From: Pseudomonas sp. CFBP 13711
Lineage (GTDB): Bacteria; Pseudomonadota; Gammaproteobacteria; Pseudomonadales; Pseudomonadaceae
Reading direction: 5' to 3'
DNA: 64,000 nt
NCBI RefSeq assembly: GCF_014842265.1
Contig: NZ_JACYVI010000006.1
Span: 248,001-312,000 of the forward strand
Under the pieces are notes generated by a model. The model saw only the letters and a program-made list of their open reading frames with translations, was not told the DNA's origin and did no database searches. Position numbers and translations under genes: made by a program. Of this stretch, positions 33,305 through 42,979 are shown one piece after another (the stretch's first letter is position 1; every line of letters begins with the position of its first letter).

Positions 33305-34495
33305 ATGTCTTTTGATCTGAACGCACGTCTCGCTGCCCGTCGTGCCGAGCACCTTTATCGTCAGCGGCCCTTGCTGCAAAGCCCGCAGGGGCCTGAAGTG
33401 ATTGTCGACGGCAAGCCGCTGCTGGCGTTCTGCAACAACGATTACATGGGCTTGGCCAATCACCCCGAGGTCATCGCGGCCTGGCAGGCCGGCGCCGAAC
33501 GTTGGGGCGTAGGCGGTGGTGCCTCGCATTTGGTGATCGGCCACAGCACGCCCCATCATGCGCTTGAAGAAGCCCTTGCCGAGTTCACCGGGCGGCCCCG
33601 CGCGCTGTTGTTCTCCAACGGTTACATGGCCAACCTCGGCACCGTCACTGCGTTGGTGGGCCAGGGTGACACCGTGCTGGAAGACCGCCTCAATCATGCT
33701 TCTTTGCTCGACGCCGGCCTGCTTAGCGGCGCGCGGTTTTCCCGCTACCTGCACAACGATTGCGACAGCCTCGCCAGCCGGCTGGACAAAGCGGTGGGTG
33801 ACACGCTGGTAGTTACCGACGGCGTGTTCAGCATGGACGGCGACGTCGCTGACCTGCCCGCGCTGGCCAAGGCGGCGAAAGCCAGAAACGCATGGCTGAT
33901 GGTCGACGACGCACACGGCTTTGGCCCGCTGGGTGCAAGCGGTGCGGGTATCGTCGAGCACTTCGGCCTTGGCATCGATGACGTCCCGGTGCTGATCGGC
34001 ACGCTGGGTAAGTCCTTCGGCACCGCGGGCGCGTTCGTTGCGGGGAGCGAAGAGTTGATCGAAACGCTGATTCAGTTCGCCCGCCCCTACATCTACACCA
34101 CCAGCCAGCCGCCGGCGCTGGCGTGCGCGACGCTGAAAAGCCTCGAACTGCTGCGCACCGAGCACTGGCGGCGGGAGCACCTGACGGCACTGATCAAGCA
34201 GTTTCGCGCTGGCGCTCAAGCCCTCGGCCTGGAGCTGATGGACAGTTTCACGCCCATTCAGCCCATCCTGATCGGCGACAGCGGTCGCGCGTTGCGGCTG
34301 TCGCAGTTGCTGCGAGAGCGCGGCGTGATGGTCACCGCCATTCGACCGCCGACGGTGCCTGCGGGCAGTGCGCGTTTGCGCGTGACGTTGTCCGCCGCCC
34401 ACAGTGAGGCGCAGGTGCAGCTATTGTTGCAGGCACTGGAGCAGTGTTATCCGCTGCTGGGCGTAGACGAATCTTCGGAGCTGGACCATGCGTGA
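33305..34495 (+). CDS. bioF: 8-amino-7-oxononanoate synthase
   Basis: BioF (396 aa) is a PLP enzyme that condenses pimeloyl-ACP with alanine. The Schiff-base K236 is in [22 protein letters not shown] gives the PLP-stacking and pyridine-N contacts, and [10 protein letters not shown] and HASLLDAG are family blocks. It follows bioB by 31 bp, and bioH begins within its last codons. Confidence 0.97.
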   Translation: MSFDLNARLAARRAEHLYRQRPLLQSPQGPEVIVDGKPLLAFCNNDYMGLANHPEVIAAWQAGAERWGVGGGASHLVIGHSTPHHALEEALAEFTGRPRALLFSNGYMANLGTVTALVGQGDTVLEDRLNHASLLDAGLLSGARFSRYLHNDCDSLASRLDKAVGDTLVVTDGVFSMDGDVADLPALAKAAKARNAWLMVDDAHGFGPLGASGAGIVEHFGLGIDDVPVLIGTLGKSFGTAGAFVAGSEELIETLIQFARPYIYTTSQPPALACATLKSLELLRTEHWRREHLTALIKQFRAGAQALGLELMDSFTPIQPILIGDSGRALRLSQLLRERGVMVTAIRPPTVPAGSARLRVTLSAAHSEAQVQLLLQALEQCYPLLGVDESSELDHA

Positions 34496-35219
34496 TCAGT
34501 TGATCCTGTTGCCGGGCTGGGGCCTTGGCGTCTCGCCCCTTGAACCGCTGGCTGCAGCGCTGCGAGGGCTCGACGAACATTTGCGGGTGGTGATCGAGCC
34601 GTTGCCTGACATGGACACCGACAATCTCGACGACTGGCTCGATGAACTGGATTCGACATTGCCCGACAACGTCTGGCTGGGCGGTTGGTCGCTGGGCGGC
34701 ATGCTGGCGACCGAACTGGCCGCGCGCAGGGGCGAGCGCTGCTGTGGTCTGGCGACGTTCGCCAGCAACGTCTGCTTTGTGGCCCGCAGCGAGTGGCCCA
34801 ACGCGATGCCGCAAACTGATTTCGACGCCTTTATCGCCGGTTGCAAAGCCGATCTGGACGGAACGCTCAAGCGTTTCAGTCTTTTGTGCGTGCAAGGCGC
34901 CGAAGAGCCACGGGCGCTGTCGAGACAGTTGAAAGCCTGCGCGCCCCACGGCACCAGCGCCGGCTTGATCGAAGGCCTGAAGCTGCTCGAGCAAATGGAC
35001 ACGCGCAAAGCGCTGCAAGCGTTTCGCGCCCCTCAATTGCACCTGTTTGGCGGCCTTGATGCGTTGGTGCCGGCAGAAGCATCGGCGGATGTTCTGACCT
35101 TCCAGCCTGACATCGAAGTCGGCGTGATCGAGCAGGCCAGTCACGCTTTCATTCTGGAAAACCCGCACGGCGTCGCCGCTGCAGTTCATGCGTTTTTACA
35201 CGAGTCCGGTGATGACTGA
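34488..35219 (+). CDS. bioH: Pimeloyl-ACP methyl ester esterase
   Basis: BioH (243 aa) is an alpha/beta hydrolase that frees pimeloyl-ACP from its methyl ester, ending BioC-initiated pimelate synthesis. The nucleophile S68 is in [10 protein letters not shown]. The catalytic Asp ([10 protein letters not shown]) and His ([12 protein letters not shown]) are visible. It overlaps bioF by 8 bp and bioC by 8 bp, so the three are translationally coupled. Confidence 0.94.
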   Translation: MRDQLILLPGWGLGVSPLEPLAAALRGLDEHLRVVIEPLPDMDTDNLDDWLDELDSTLPDNVWLGGWSLGGMLATELAARRGERCCGLATFASNVCFVARSEWPNAMPQTDFDAFIAGCKADLDGTLKRFSLLCVQGAEEPRALSRQLKACAPHGTSAGLIEGLKLLEQMDTRKALQAFRAPQLHLFGGLDALVPAEASADVLTFQPDIEVGVIEQASHAFILENPHGVAAAVHAFLHESGDD

Positions 35220-36078
35220 TCTTTCCCACTGCGCGGTGCTAAAGGCCGTGAAACAGCAACAGGTTAATGGGCAACAGGCACTACCTGACAAGCGTCAGGT
35301 GGCAGCGTCCTTCTCGAAGGCCGCGACCAGCTACGACAGCGTGGCCGATTTGCAGCGCGCCGTCGGCATCGAGCTGATGACACGGCTGCCGGCTCAGATG
35401 CCGAAGACAGCGCCATCCCGGTGGCTGGACCTGGGCAGCGGAACAGGGTGTTTCAGCCGCGCGCTGGCGCAGCAGTTTCCCCAAAGCGAAGGGGTTGCGC
35501 TGGACCTCGCCGAAGGCATGCTGCGCTATGCACGGCCATTGGGTGGCGCGGTTCATTACGTGGCTGGCGACGCCGAGAACCTGCCGCTGCGCGACGCGAG
35601 CGTTGACCTGATGTTCTCCAGCCTGGCGGTGCAATGGTGCCCGGATTTCTCCGCGGTGCTGAGCGAAGCGCGTCGCGTGCTCAAACCGGGTGGCGTATTC
35701 GCCTTCGCCAGCCTCTGCGTCGGGACGTTGTTCGAACTGCGCGACAGCTGGCAGGCGGTGGATGGCATGGTCCACGTCAATCGCTTCCGCGAGCGCGAGG
35801 AGTATCAACGCCTCTGCACTGCCAGCGGTTTAAACGTGCGCAGCCTCGAAGTGTTGCCCCACGTGTTGCACTATCCCGACGTGCGCAGCCTGACCCATGA
35901 ACTCAAGGCACTGGGCGCGCACAACATCAATCCGGGTCGTCCGGGAGGCCTGACTGGCCGAGCGCGAATCCAGGCGTTGATGGAGGCGTACGAAAGGTTT
36001 CGTCAGAAAGACGGCCTGCCCGCCACGTATCAGGTGGTGTACGGCATTCTGGCGAATCCGGCATTGATTAAAGAATGA
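35212..36078 (+). CDS. bioC: Malonyl-ACP O-methyltransferase
   Basis: BioC (288 aa) methylates malonyl-ACP with SAM to start pimelate assembly. The SAM motif is [15 protein letters not shown] near residues 75-90, and [16 protein letters not shown] is motif II. An N-terminal stretch of about 25 residues precedes the [13 protein letters not shown] core. The ATG at 35212 overlaps the bioH stop. Confidence 0.94.
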   Translation: MTDLSHCAVLKAVKQQQVNGQQALPDKRQVAASFSKAATSYDSVADLQRAVGIELMTRLPAQMPKTAPSRWLDLGSGTGCFSRALAQQFPQSEGVALDLAEGMLRYARPLGGAVHYVAGDAENLPLRDASVDLMFSSLAVQWCPDFSAVLSEARRVLKPGGVFAFASLCVGTLFELRDSWQAVDGMVHVNRFREREEYQRLCTASGLNVRSLEVLPHVLHYPDVRSLTHELKALGAHNINPGRPGGLTGRARIQALMEAYERFRQKDGLPATYQVVYGILANPALIKE

Positions 36079-36158
36079 TCTATTTAGTCGGCGTCTGTTA
36101 GACGGGCGCTATAGTAAGCAGGGAATAGTTTGAAATATCTGAACGGATGGTCGCCACG

Positions 36159-36839
36159 ATGAGCGCTGCGTATTTCATCACGGGAACCGATACCGACGTC
36201 GGCAAGACCACCATCGCCACGGGGCTTCTCTACGCGGCGCGGCAGTCGGGGTTGAGCACGGCGGCGGGCAAGCCGGTCGCCTCCGGCTGCGACGTCAAAC
36301 CCAAGGGGTTGCGCAACTCGGACGCCGTTGCCTTGCGTGCCGAATGCTCGATTCAGCTGACCTACAACGAGGTCAACCCGGTGGCCTTCGAGCCTGCCAT
36401 CGCGCCCCATCTGGCCGCGCGGGAAGCGGGAGTCGCGCTGACCGTGCAGTCCTTGCTCGGCCCGATGCGGCATATCCTCGATAAGCAGGCTGATTTCACC
36501 CTGATCGAAGGGGCTGGCGGCTGGCGCGTTCCACTGGCCGATCAGGCCAATCTGTCTGACCTGGCCATCGCGCTCAACCTGCCGGTGATTCTGGTGGTGG
36601 GCGTGCGCCTGGGCTGCATCAGCCATGCGTTGCTGTCAGCCGAAGCTATCGCCAACGACGGGCTGCAACTGGCGGGCTGGGTGGCGAATATCATCGATCC
36701 CAAAACGTCTCGGCTTGAAGAGAACCTCGCCACGCTGGCTGAGCGTCTGCCGGCGCCGTGTCTGGGGCGCGTGCCGTTCATGAAGAAGGCAACCGCGGAA
36801 ATGATCGCCGAGCATCTGCATCTGGAATTGCTGGATTAA
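36159..36839 (+). CDS. bioD: Dethiobiotin synthetase
   Basis: BioD (226 aa) closes the ureido ring from DAPA, CO2 and ATP. The P-loop GTDTDVGKTTIATG is at residues 9-22. AGKPVASGCD and EGAGGWRVPL are substrate-binding blocks. The ATG at 36159 gives the family N-terminus (SAAYFITGTDT). It ends the bio operon; bioA is not in the window. Confidence 0.95.
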   Translation: MSAAYFITGTDTDVGKTTIATGLLYAARQSGLSTAAGKPVASGCDVKPKGLRNSDAVALRAECSIQLTYNEVNPVAFEPAIAPHLAAREAGVALTVQSLLGPMRHILDKQADFTLIEGAGGWRVPLADQANLSDLAIALNLPVILVVGVRLGCISHALLSAEAIANDGLQLAGWVANIIDPKTSRLEENLATLAERLPAPCLGRVPFMKKATAEMIAEHLHLELLD

Positions 36840-36963
36840 GCGTTAGAGCGTCGCCGAGTGTGAGGTGCGTCACAAGGCGCAATGCCACTAGTCGCGTCGC
36901 CGAGTAATCCGGGCGCATTGCTGCTTTAATCGCTGTGTTCGCTCCGAACAGAGGATCGTGCTC

Positions 36964-37260
36964 ATGCAAATCTCACTGAACAACACGCTGTACCCCGGCC
37001 TTAGTGCAATGCAGGTCGGGCAGAGCCGTGTCGATCAGGCTGCGACGCAGCTGGCCAGTCCTGCGACTGAAGTGTCCGGGCGCAGTCAGTCTTCGGATTT
37101 TCAGCTTGAGCGTCTGCGCTCGGTCGATCGTCCGCAACGCTCCGACATGGCTACCAATGTGGTTGAACTGACCCAAGGCCGGATTCAAGTCCAGGCTGGC
37201 GTCAAAGTTGAAAAAGCCAGCGATGAAGCACTCGGCACGCTGATCGATACCTTCGCCTGA
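36964..37260 (+). CDS. Small protein with flagellar rod/hook-like C-terminus
   Basis: The product is 98 aa with no signal peptide or membrane span. The C-terminal part (NVVELTQGRIQVQAGVKVEKASDEALGTLIDTF) has the heptad-like pattern of the C-terminal helix of flagellar rod and hook proteins (FlgB/C/E/G type N-V-x-L/M-x3-x-Y-x-A-x3-x3-A-D-x2-L-x2-L). The N-terminus (ISLNNTLYPGLSAMQVGQSRVDQAATQLAS) resembles their N-terminal helix (S-G-L-x-A-x3-x-D-x-A-N-x-L-A). The protein would be both terminal helices without the central domain. An adjacent GTG at 36958 is an alternative start. No flagellar gene is close. Confidence 0.65.
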   Translation: MQISLNNTLYPGLSAMQVGQSRVDQAATQLASPATEVSGRSQSSDFQLERLRSVDRPQRSDMATNVVELTQGRIQVQAGVKVEKASDEALGTLIDTFA

Positions 37261-37274
37261 TCCCCCCCCCCGGT

Positions 37275-37292
37275 CGTGCGCCAAAGCGCACG
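37275..37292 (+). terminator. Hairpin after the small rod-like gene
   Basis: CGTGCGC/GCGCACG stem with a short CAAA loop lies 15 bp after the stop. Only a weak pyrimidine stretch follows, so termination is uncertain. Confidence 0.45.
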
Positions 37293-37471
37293 GCTTTGGT
37301 CGCTCTTCCTTTCCTGAATAACGCCCCATTCACGCCCCCATCCTGCGGGCGCTGTGGCCTGTATTTCCCTCACGCTCTCTAGACTCAACGCACCGGTCTG
37401 AACCGCATGGCGGCGTACGCGCGCGCTTGCATCTCGCACACCGGGAGGTGATGAAAGGTGCAGGGCGTCCC

Positions 37472-37515
37472 TTGACAAGGTATAGGCGTAAACGTATGTT
37501 TCAAACACCTGTTTG
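37472..37515 (+). promoter_or_regulatory. Promoter with tandem PsrA-like operators before the acyl-CoA dehydrogenase gene
   Basis: TTGACA at 37472-37477 and TATGTT at 37495-37500 are separated by 17 bp. Two adjoining palindromes of the PsrA type (G/C-AAAC-N2-4-GTTT-G/C) cover the -10 and the start region. TAAAC-N4-GTTTC is at 37489-37502 and CAAAC-N4-GTTTG is at 37502-37515. The second is an exact match. PsrA is the long-chain fatty-acid-responsive repressor of beta-oxidation in Pseudomonas. The remaining intergenic sequence (37293-37611) shows nothing else. Confidence 0.68.
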
Positions 37516-37611
37516 ATCGCCGCGTGATCCCAAACGCCGGCGCCGGGGCAATGCCCCACAGTGACCACACGGTCATCCAATTCCAGGATTCACCAGCAGA
37601 GGTTTATCGCT

Positions 37612-39417
37612 ATGCCTGACTACAAGGCCCCCTTGCGTGATATTCGCTTCGTCCGTGACGAGCTGCTCGGCTACGAAGCGCACTATCAGAGTCTGCCAGC
37701 ATGCCAGGACGCCACGCCTGACATGGTTGACGCCATTCTCGAGGAAGGCGCCAAGTTTTGTGAGCAGGTCCTGGCCCCGCTGAACCGTGTCGGTGACACC
37801 GAAGGCTGCACCTGGAGTGAGTCCGGCGTAAAAACGCCGACCGGTTTCAAGGAAGCCTACAAACAGTTCGTCGAAGGCGGCTGGCCGAGCCTGGCCCACG
37901 ACGTCGCCCATGGTGGCCAGGGTCTGCCCGAGTCGTTGGGTCTGGCGGTCAGTGAAATGGTCGGCGAAGCCAACTGGTCGTGGGGCATGTACCCGGGCCT
38001 TTCCCATGGTGCGATGAACACCATCTCCGAGCACGGCACCCCTGAGCAGCAAGACGCTTACCTGACCAAACTGGTTTCGGGTGAGTGGACCGGCACCATG
38101 TGCCTGACCGAACCTCATTGCGGCACTGACCTGGGCATGCTGCGCACCAAGGCCGAGCCTCAGGCTGACGGCTCGTACAAAGTGTCCGGCACCAAGATCT
38201 TCATTTCTGCTGGCGAACACGACATGGCCGATAACATCGTCCACATCGTGCTGGCCCGCCTGCCCGACGCACCAGCTGGCACCAAGGGCATTTCCCTGTT
38301 CATCGTGCCGAAATTCGTGCCGGCTGCTGACGGCAGCGTCGGCGAGCGCAATGCTGTGACCTGCGGTTCGCTGGAACACAAGATGGGCATTCACGGCAAC
38401 GCCACCTGCGTGATGAACTTCGACGGCGCCACGGGTTTCCTGATCGGCCCGCCGAACAAGGGCCTGAACTGCATGTTCACCTTCATGAACACCGCACGTC
38501 TGGGCACTGCGCTGCAAGGCCTCGCCCACGCCGAGATCGGTTTCCAGGGCGGCCTGAAATACGCCCGCGAGCGTCTTCAGATGCGTTCGCTGACTGGCCC
38601 GAAAGCGCCGGAAAAAGCCGCTGACCCGATCATCGTTCACCCTGACGTGCGTCGCATGCTGCTGACCATGAAGGCCTTCGCCGAGGGGACTCGTGCGATG
38701 GTGTACTTCACCGCCAAGCAGGTCGACATCGCCAAGTACAGCGACGACGCCGAAGCCAAGAAGCAAGCTGACGGCCTGCTGGCATTCATGACACCGATCG
38801 CCAAGGCGTTCATGACCGAAGTCGGTTTCGAAGCCGCCAACCACGGCGTGCAAATCTATGGCGGCCACGGCTTCATCGCCGAGTGGGGCATGGAGCAGAA
38901 CGTTCGCGACGCCCGTATTGCCATGCTGTACGAAGGCACCACCGGTATTCAGGCGCTCGACCTGCTGGGTCGAAAAGTACTGATGACTCAAGGCGAGGCG
39001 CTCAAGGGCTTCACCAAGATCGTCCACAAGTTCTGCCAGTCCCAGGAAGGCAACGACGCGATCAGCGAGTTCGTGGCGCCGCTCGCTGCGCTGAACAAAG
39101 AATGGGGCGAACTGACCATGAAGGTTGGCATGGCCGCCATGAAAGACCGTGAAGAAGTCGGTGCCGCTTCGGTGGATTACCTGATGTTCTCCGGTTATGC
39201 CTGCCTGGCGTACTTCTGGGCTGACATGGCTCGTGTGGCAGCCGAGAAACTGGCGGCCGGCACCAGCGAAGAAGCCTTCTACACCGCCAAGCTGCAGACA
39301 GCGCGCTTCTACTTCCAGCGTATCCTGCCGCGCACCCGCACTCACGTGGCAACCATGCTGTCGGGCGCGAGCAACCTGATGGACATGAACGAAGAACACT
39401 TCGGCCTGGCTTACTAA
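37612..39417 (+). CDS. Acyl-CoA dehydrogenase, large FadE-type (DmdC-like)
   Basis: The product is 601 aa, longer than ordinary acyl-CoA dehydrogenases because of an extended C-terminal domain. It shows the N-terminal [17 protein letters not shown] of this subfamily, the FAD-binding [13 protein letters not shown], the [13 protein letters not shown] block, and [16 protein letters not shown] near residue 440. It oxidises acyl-CoA to enoyl-CoA in beta-oxidation; chain length is not evident. AGAGG precedes the ATG at 37612. A close paralogue follows at 41114. The promoter carries PsrA-type palindromes. Confidence 0.93.
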   Translation: MPDYKAPLRDIRFVRDELLGYEAHYQSLPACQDATPDMVDAILEEGAKFCEQVLAPLNRVGDTEGCTWSESGVKTPTGFKEAYKQFVEGGWPSLAHDVAHGGQGLPESLGLAVSEMVGEANWSWGMYPGLSHGAMNTISEHGTPEQQDAYLTKLVSGEWTGTMCLTEPHCGTDLGMLRTKAEPQADGSYKVSGTKIFISAGEHDMADNIVHIVLARLPDAPAGTKGISLFIVPKFVPAADGSVGERNAVTCGSLEHKMGIHGNATCVMNFDGATGFLIGPPNKGLNCMFTFMNTARLGTALQGLAHAEIGFQGGLKYARERLQMRSLTGPKAPEKAADPIIVHPDVRRMLLTMKAFAEGTRAMVYFTAKQVDIAKYSDDAEAKKQADGLLAFMTPIAKAFMTEVGFEAANHGVQIYGGHGFIAEWGMEQNVRDARIAMLYEGTTGIQALDLLGRKVLMTQGEALKGFTKIVHKFCQSQEGNDAISEFVAPLAALNKEWGELTMKVGMAAMKDREEVGAASVDYLMFSGYACLAYFWADMARVAAEKLAAGTSEEAFYTAKLQTARFYFQRILPRTRTHVATMLSGASNLMDMNEEHFGLAY

Positions 39418-39438
39418 GTCACCGCGAGCGTTTCCCTC

Positions 39439-39472
39439 AAGCCGCTTGTCCTCAGGGACAAGCGGCTTTTTT
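39439..39472 (+). terminator. Rho-independent terminator after the first acyl-CoA dehydrogenase
   Basis: A perfect 12-bp stem AAGCCGCTTGTC/GACAAGCGGCTT with a 6-base loop is followed by a run of T. Confidence 0.95.
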
Positions 39473-39594
39473 GTGCCTGCCGATCCTTGCCCCGAGGCCA
39501 TGCACATTCTTCCTCATCCTATGCATGACGCGGCCGATACAGGCACAATGCCATTTAATCAGCGCTCGCATCTTTCTGTGAGGAGATAGTCCTT

Positions 39595-40890
39595 TTGCTG
39601 CGCCCCTCTGCCGCACGGCTCAGTCATTTTTTACCCTCTCTGGCTTTGCTGATTGCCGGACTGGCGGCCGCGTACGTGAAAGACCTCAACGTCTTCTTCA
39701 CCTCACTCTTCAACGTGCTGCCCACGCTGGTGCTGTTGCTGGGCGGCGCGTATTGCGGGGTTTACAAGCGGCAGCGTGAACTGTTCCTGATGATCACGGT
39801 GTACATCGCCTATTTCCTGCTCGACACACAGACCGACTACTACCGCGATAACGGAAAGGTCCGAGAGGACGCCGCCGTGGTGTTTCATCTGTGCTGCCTG
39901 TTGCTCCCGGTCATGTTCGGCCTGTTTGCCGCGTGGGAAGAGCGGACCCATCTGTTCCAAGACCTTGTCGCTCGGCTGGCCGTCTTGGTCGCGGTCGGCA
40001 GCGTCGCGCTGGGACTCGAACAGAGCTTCCCCGCCGGGCTGCTCGCCTGGCTCGCCGACATCCGCTGGCCGGCGCTGCACGGAGACTGGATGAGCCTCAT
40101 CCAGTTGTCCTACGTGACGTTTTTCATCGCGTTCGCCGTGTTGATCACCCAGTACCTCTATAAGCCGCGCCCCCTGCATGCCGCTCAACTGGTGGGGTTG
40201 CTCGGAATGTTCTGGGCGTTGCCGAAAACCTTCATCCTGCCGTTCACCCTGAACATCATGTGCAGCCAGGTGATGTTGATGATTGCCGCAGCGGTCGCGC
40301 ACGAGGCCTATCAAATGGCGTTCCGCGACGAACTGACCGGGCTGCCAGGCCGACGCGCACTCAATGAGCGGATGCAGCGACTGGGCCGCAATTACGTGCT
40401 GGCGATGAGCGACGTCGATCACTTCAAGAAATTCAACGACACACACGGTCATGATGTCGGCGATCAGGTGCTGCGTCTGGTGGCGAGCAAATTGTCGAAG
40501 ATCACCAACGGCGGCGGGCGCGCCTATCGATATGGCGGTGAAGAGTTCGCCATCGTGTTTGCCGGCAAAACCCTGGAAGAGTGCATGCCGCATCTCGAAG
40601 TCATCCGGGAAACCATCGCCAGCTATCAGATTCACCTGCGCAACCAGGACAATCGTCCAAACGATGACCTGCAAGGGCGTCAGCGTCGGGCGGGCTCTCC
40701 GGCATCAACAGTTTCGGTGACCGTCAGCATCGGCGTGGCCGAGCGTCTGCCCGAGCACCGCAATCCGGAAGAAGTCCTAAAATCCGCCGATCAGGCGCTG
40801 TATGCCGCAAAAGGCGCTGGCCGTAACTGCGTCATCAGCCATGCGCAAACCAGCAAGCGCGGCGCTGTTCGCATGGCCGCAGCCGGCTAA
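39595..40890 (+). CDS. Membrane-anchored diguanylate cyclase
   Basis: The product is 431 aa. Six or seven hydrophobic segments fill residues 10-235. A GGDEF domain covers about 245-415: DELTGLPGRRALNERM, SDVDHFKKFNDTHGHDVGD and the active-site GGEEF at 314-318. The RxxD product-inhibition site expected just upstream is replaced by a Gly-rich stretch (TNGGGRAYRY), so feedback control may be absent. The start is TTG at 39595 with GAGGAG about 9 bp upstream; no ATG or GTG gives the full membrane region. It sits alone between the two acyl-CoA dehydrogenase genes. Confidence 0.9.
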   Translation: MLRPSAARLSHFLPSLALLIAGLAAAYVKDLNVFFTSLFNVLPTLVLLLGGAYCGVYKRQRELFLMITVYIAYFLLDTQTDYYRDNGKVREDAAVVFHLCCLLLPVMFGLFAAWEERTHLFQDLVARLAVLVAVGSVALGLEQSFPAGLLAWLADIRWPALHGDWMSLIQLSYVTFFIAFAVLITQYLYKPRPLHAAQLVGLLGMFWALPKTFILPFTLNIMCSQVMLMIAAAVAHEAYQMAFRDELTGLPGRRALNERMQRLGRNYVLAMSDVDHFKKFNDTHGHDVGDQVLRLVASKLSKITNGGGRAYRYGGEEFAIVFAGKTLEECMPHLEVIRETIASYQIHLRNQDNRPNDDLQGRQRRAGSPASTVSVTVSIGVAERLPEHRNPEEVLKSADQALYAAKGAGRNCVISHAQTSKRGAVRMAAAG

Positions 40891-41098
40891 AACTTACTCC
40901 TTTTCATCACTGAACGAACGCACCCGCAGCTGTGCAATGTGAAGAGCTCGACTGTCGCTCGATCGTGACCGGATCCTTGGTAATAGTCACGCGTTGACCC
41001 TATGTGTCGCAAATGGTGTTCAGGTACACTCGTTCCACTGACACATCGGCGCCGCAATCTCAGTGCTGTGCCGCTCCTCCCCCGAGTTCTTTGCCGCT

Positions 41099-41111
41099 GA
41101 AACGAGGTTTG
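41099..41111 (+). promoter_or_regulatory. PsrA-like palindrome overlapping the ribosome-binding site
   Basis: GAAAC-GAG-GTTTG fits the PsrA consensus with a 3-bp spacer. It lies 2 bp before the ATG of the second acyl-CoA dehydrogenase and contains its GAGG ribosome-binding site, so the match could be fortuitous. The rest of the upstream gap (40891-41098) shows no other element I can name. Confidence 0.4.
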
Positions 41112-41113
41112 CC

Positions 41114-42892
41114 ATGGCTGACTACAAAGCGCCCTTGCGCGATATGCGCTTCGTCCTCAATGAAGTGTTCGAAGTCTCCCGACTTTGGGCCACGCTTCCC
41201 GAACTGTCTGAAACCGTGGACGCCGAGACCGTCGAGGCGATTCTCGAAGAGGCGGGCAAAGTCACTGGCAGATCCGTCGCACCGCTGAGCCGCGCGGCCG
41301 ATGAGGAAGGCTGCCACTGGAAAGACACTGTCGTCACCACACCTGCAGGTTTCGTTCAAGCGTACAAAACGTATGCGGAAGGGGGCTGGGTCGGCGTCGG
41401 CGGCAATCCGGAGTTCGGCGGGATGGGGATGCCCAAGGCGGTGTCGGCTCAGGTTGAAGAGATGGTCAACTCCGCCAGCCTGGCGTTCGGGCTGTACCCG
41501 ATGTTGACGTCAGGCGCCTGCGTCTCGATCAATAACCACGCCAGCGAAACGCTGAAAACCAAATACCTGCCGAACATGTACGCCGGCATATGGGCCGGTT
41601 CGATGTGCCTGACCGAAGCCCACGCCGGCACGGATCTCGGGATTATCCGCGCGAAAGCGGAGCCGCAGACCGATGGGTCCTACAAGGTCAGCGGTACTAA
41701 AATCTTCATCACCGGCGGCGAACACGACCTCACCGAGAACATCATCCATCTGGTGCTGGCCAAACTGCCCGACGCACCGGCCGGGCCGAAGGGCATTTCG
41801 CTGTTCCTCGTGCCGAAAATCATGGTCAACGACGACGGCAGCCTGGGTGAGCGCAACACGGTGTTCTGCGGATCCATTGAGCACAAAATGGGCATTCAGG
41901 CGTCGGCCACCTGCGTGCTGAATTTTGATCAGGCCAAGGGCTACCTGATCGGGGAGCCGAATAAAGGCCTCGCGGCGATGTTCACCATGATGAATTACGA
42001 GCGCCTGGGTGTAGGCATTCAGGGCCTGGCGTCCGGCGAGCGTTCGTATCAGAACGCGATCGAGTACGCCCGCGACCGTCTGCAAAGCCGGGCCCCGACA
42101 GGCGCGCAGTCCAAAGACACCATTGCCGACCCGATCATCGTTCACCCCGATGTGCGCCGCATGCTGTTGACCATGAAAGCGCTGAACGAAGGCGGTCGCG
42201 CGTTCTCGACGTACGTGGCCATGCAACTGGACACCGCCAAGTACAGCGAAAACGCCGACGTGCATCAGCGCGCCGATGCGTTGGTTGCACTGCTGACCCC
42301 GGTCGCCAAGGCCTTTCTCACCGACATGGGCCTGGACACCACCGTGCACGGTCAGCAGGTGTTCGGCGGTCATGGCTACATTCGCGAATGGGGCCAGGAA
42401 CAACTGGTGCGTGACGTGCGCATTACCCAGATCTACGAAGGCACCAACGGCATTCAGGCACTGGACCTGATGGGGCGTAAGGTTGTCGCCAGTGGCGGGG
42501 CGTACTACAAGCTGTTCTCTGACGAAGTCCGTGAATTCATTGCGTCTTCTGACAGCTCGCAGGCCGAGTTCACCAAGCCGTTGGCCGCTGCCTTGACCAC
42601 GCTGGACGAATTGACCGACTGGGTGCTGGACCGGGCGCGTAGCAACCCGAATGAAATCGGTGCCGCTTCCGTCGAGTATCTGCATGCATTCGGATACACG
42701 GCATACGCCTACATGTGGGCGATGATGGCAAAAGCGGCGTGGGGCAAGGAAACTCAGGAAGATTTCTACGCTAGTAAGCTGGGCACTGCGCGTTTCTACT
42801 TCGCGCGTCTGCTGCCTCGGATTCAGTCCCTTTCAGCGTCGGTGAGGGCTGGCAGTGAGTCGCTGTACCTATTGGAGGCGTCACAGTTCTGA
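41114..42892 (+). CDS. Acyl-CoA dehydrogenase, large FadE-type, paralogue
   Basis: The product is 592 aa and aligns with the 37612-39417 product over its full length: [49 protein letters not shown] and YEGTNGIQALDLMGRK. The two probably arose by tandem duplication, later separated by the diguanylate cyclase gene. Differences near the substrate-facing segments suggest different acyl-chain preferences. The ATG at 41114 follows GAGG. The rsmX GacA box begins 15 bp after its stop. Confidence 0.93.
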   Translation: MADYKAPLRDMRFVLNEVFEVSRLWATLPELSETVDAETVEAILEEAGKVTGRSVAPLSRAADEEGCHWKDTVVTTPAGFVQAYKTYAEGGWVGVGGNPEFGGMGMPKAVSAQVEEMVNSASLAFGLYPMLTSGACVSINNHASETLKTKYLPNMYAGIWAGSMCLTEAHAGTDLGIIRAKAEPQTDGSYKVSGTKIFITGGEHDLTENIIHLVLAKLPDAPAGPKGISLFLVPKIMVNDDGSLGERNTVFCGSIEHKMGIQASATCVLNFDQAKGYLIGEPNKGLAAMFTMMNYERLGVGIQGLASGERSYQNAIEYARDRLQSRAPTGAQSKDTIADPIIVHPDVRRMLLTMKALNEGGRAFSTYVAMQLDTAKYSENADVHQRADALVALLTPVAKAFLTDMGLDTTVHGQQVFGGHGYIREWGQEQLVRDVRITQIYEGTNGIQALDLMGRKVVASGGAYYKLFSDEVREFIASSDSSQAEFTKPLAAALTTLDELTDWVLDRARSNPNEIGAASVEYLHAFGYTAYAYMWAMMAKAAWGKETQEDFYASKLGTARFYFARLLPRIQSLSASVRAGSESLYLLEASQF

Positions 42893-42906
42893 CACCACGA
42901 AAATCA

Positions 42907-42924
42907 TGTAAGCATTTGCTTACA
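42907..42924 (+). promoter_or_regulatory. GacA upstream activating sequence of rsmX
   Basis: TGTAAG at 42907-42912 and CTTACA at 42919-42924, separated by 6 bp, are an exact copy of the GacA box TGTAAG-N6-CTTACA found before rsmX, rsmY and rsmZ. The surrounding symmetry extends to a 10-bp inverted repeat. It is centred about 64 bp before the inferred RNA start, the usual distance. Confidence 0.9.
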
Positions 42925-42979
42925 TGACGTGGTGGCATTCGGCTCTATCGCTCCGGTGGATCCAAGTTTAATCTACTCA

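Noticed and set aside
37573..39507. 644-codon open frame antisense to the acyl-CoA dehydrogenase
   Set aside because: Same codon-bias effect; composition is rich in His, Gly, Val and Arg and lacks known motifs.
42905..42926. Perfect inverted repeat first taken for a TetR-type operator or terminator of the acyl-CoA dehydrogenase gene
   Set aside because: No T-run follows, and the core is exactly the GacA box placed correctly before an RsmX RNA.
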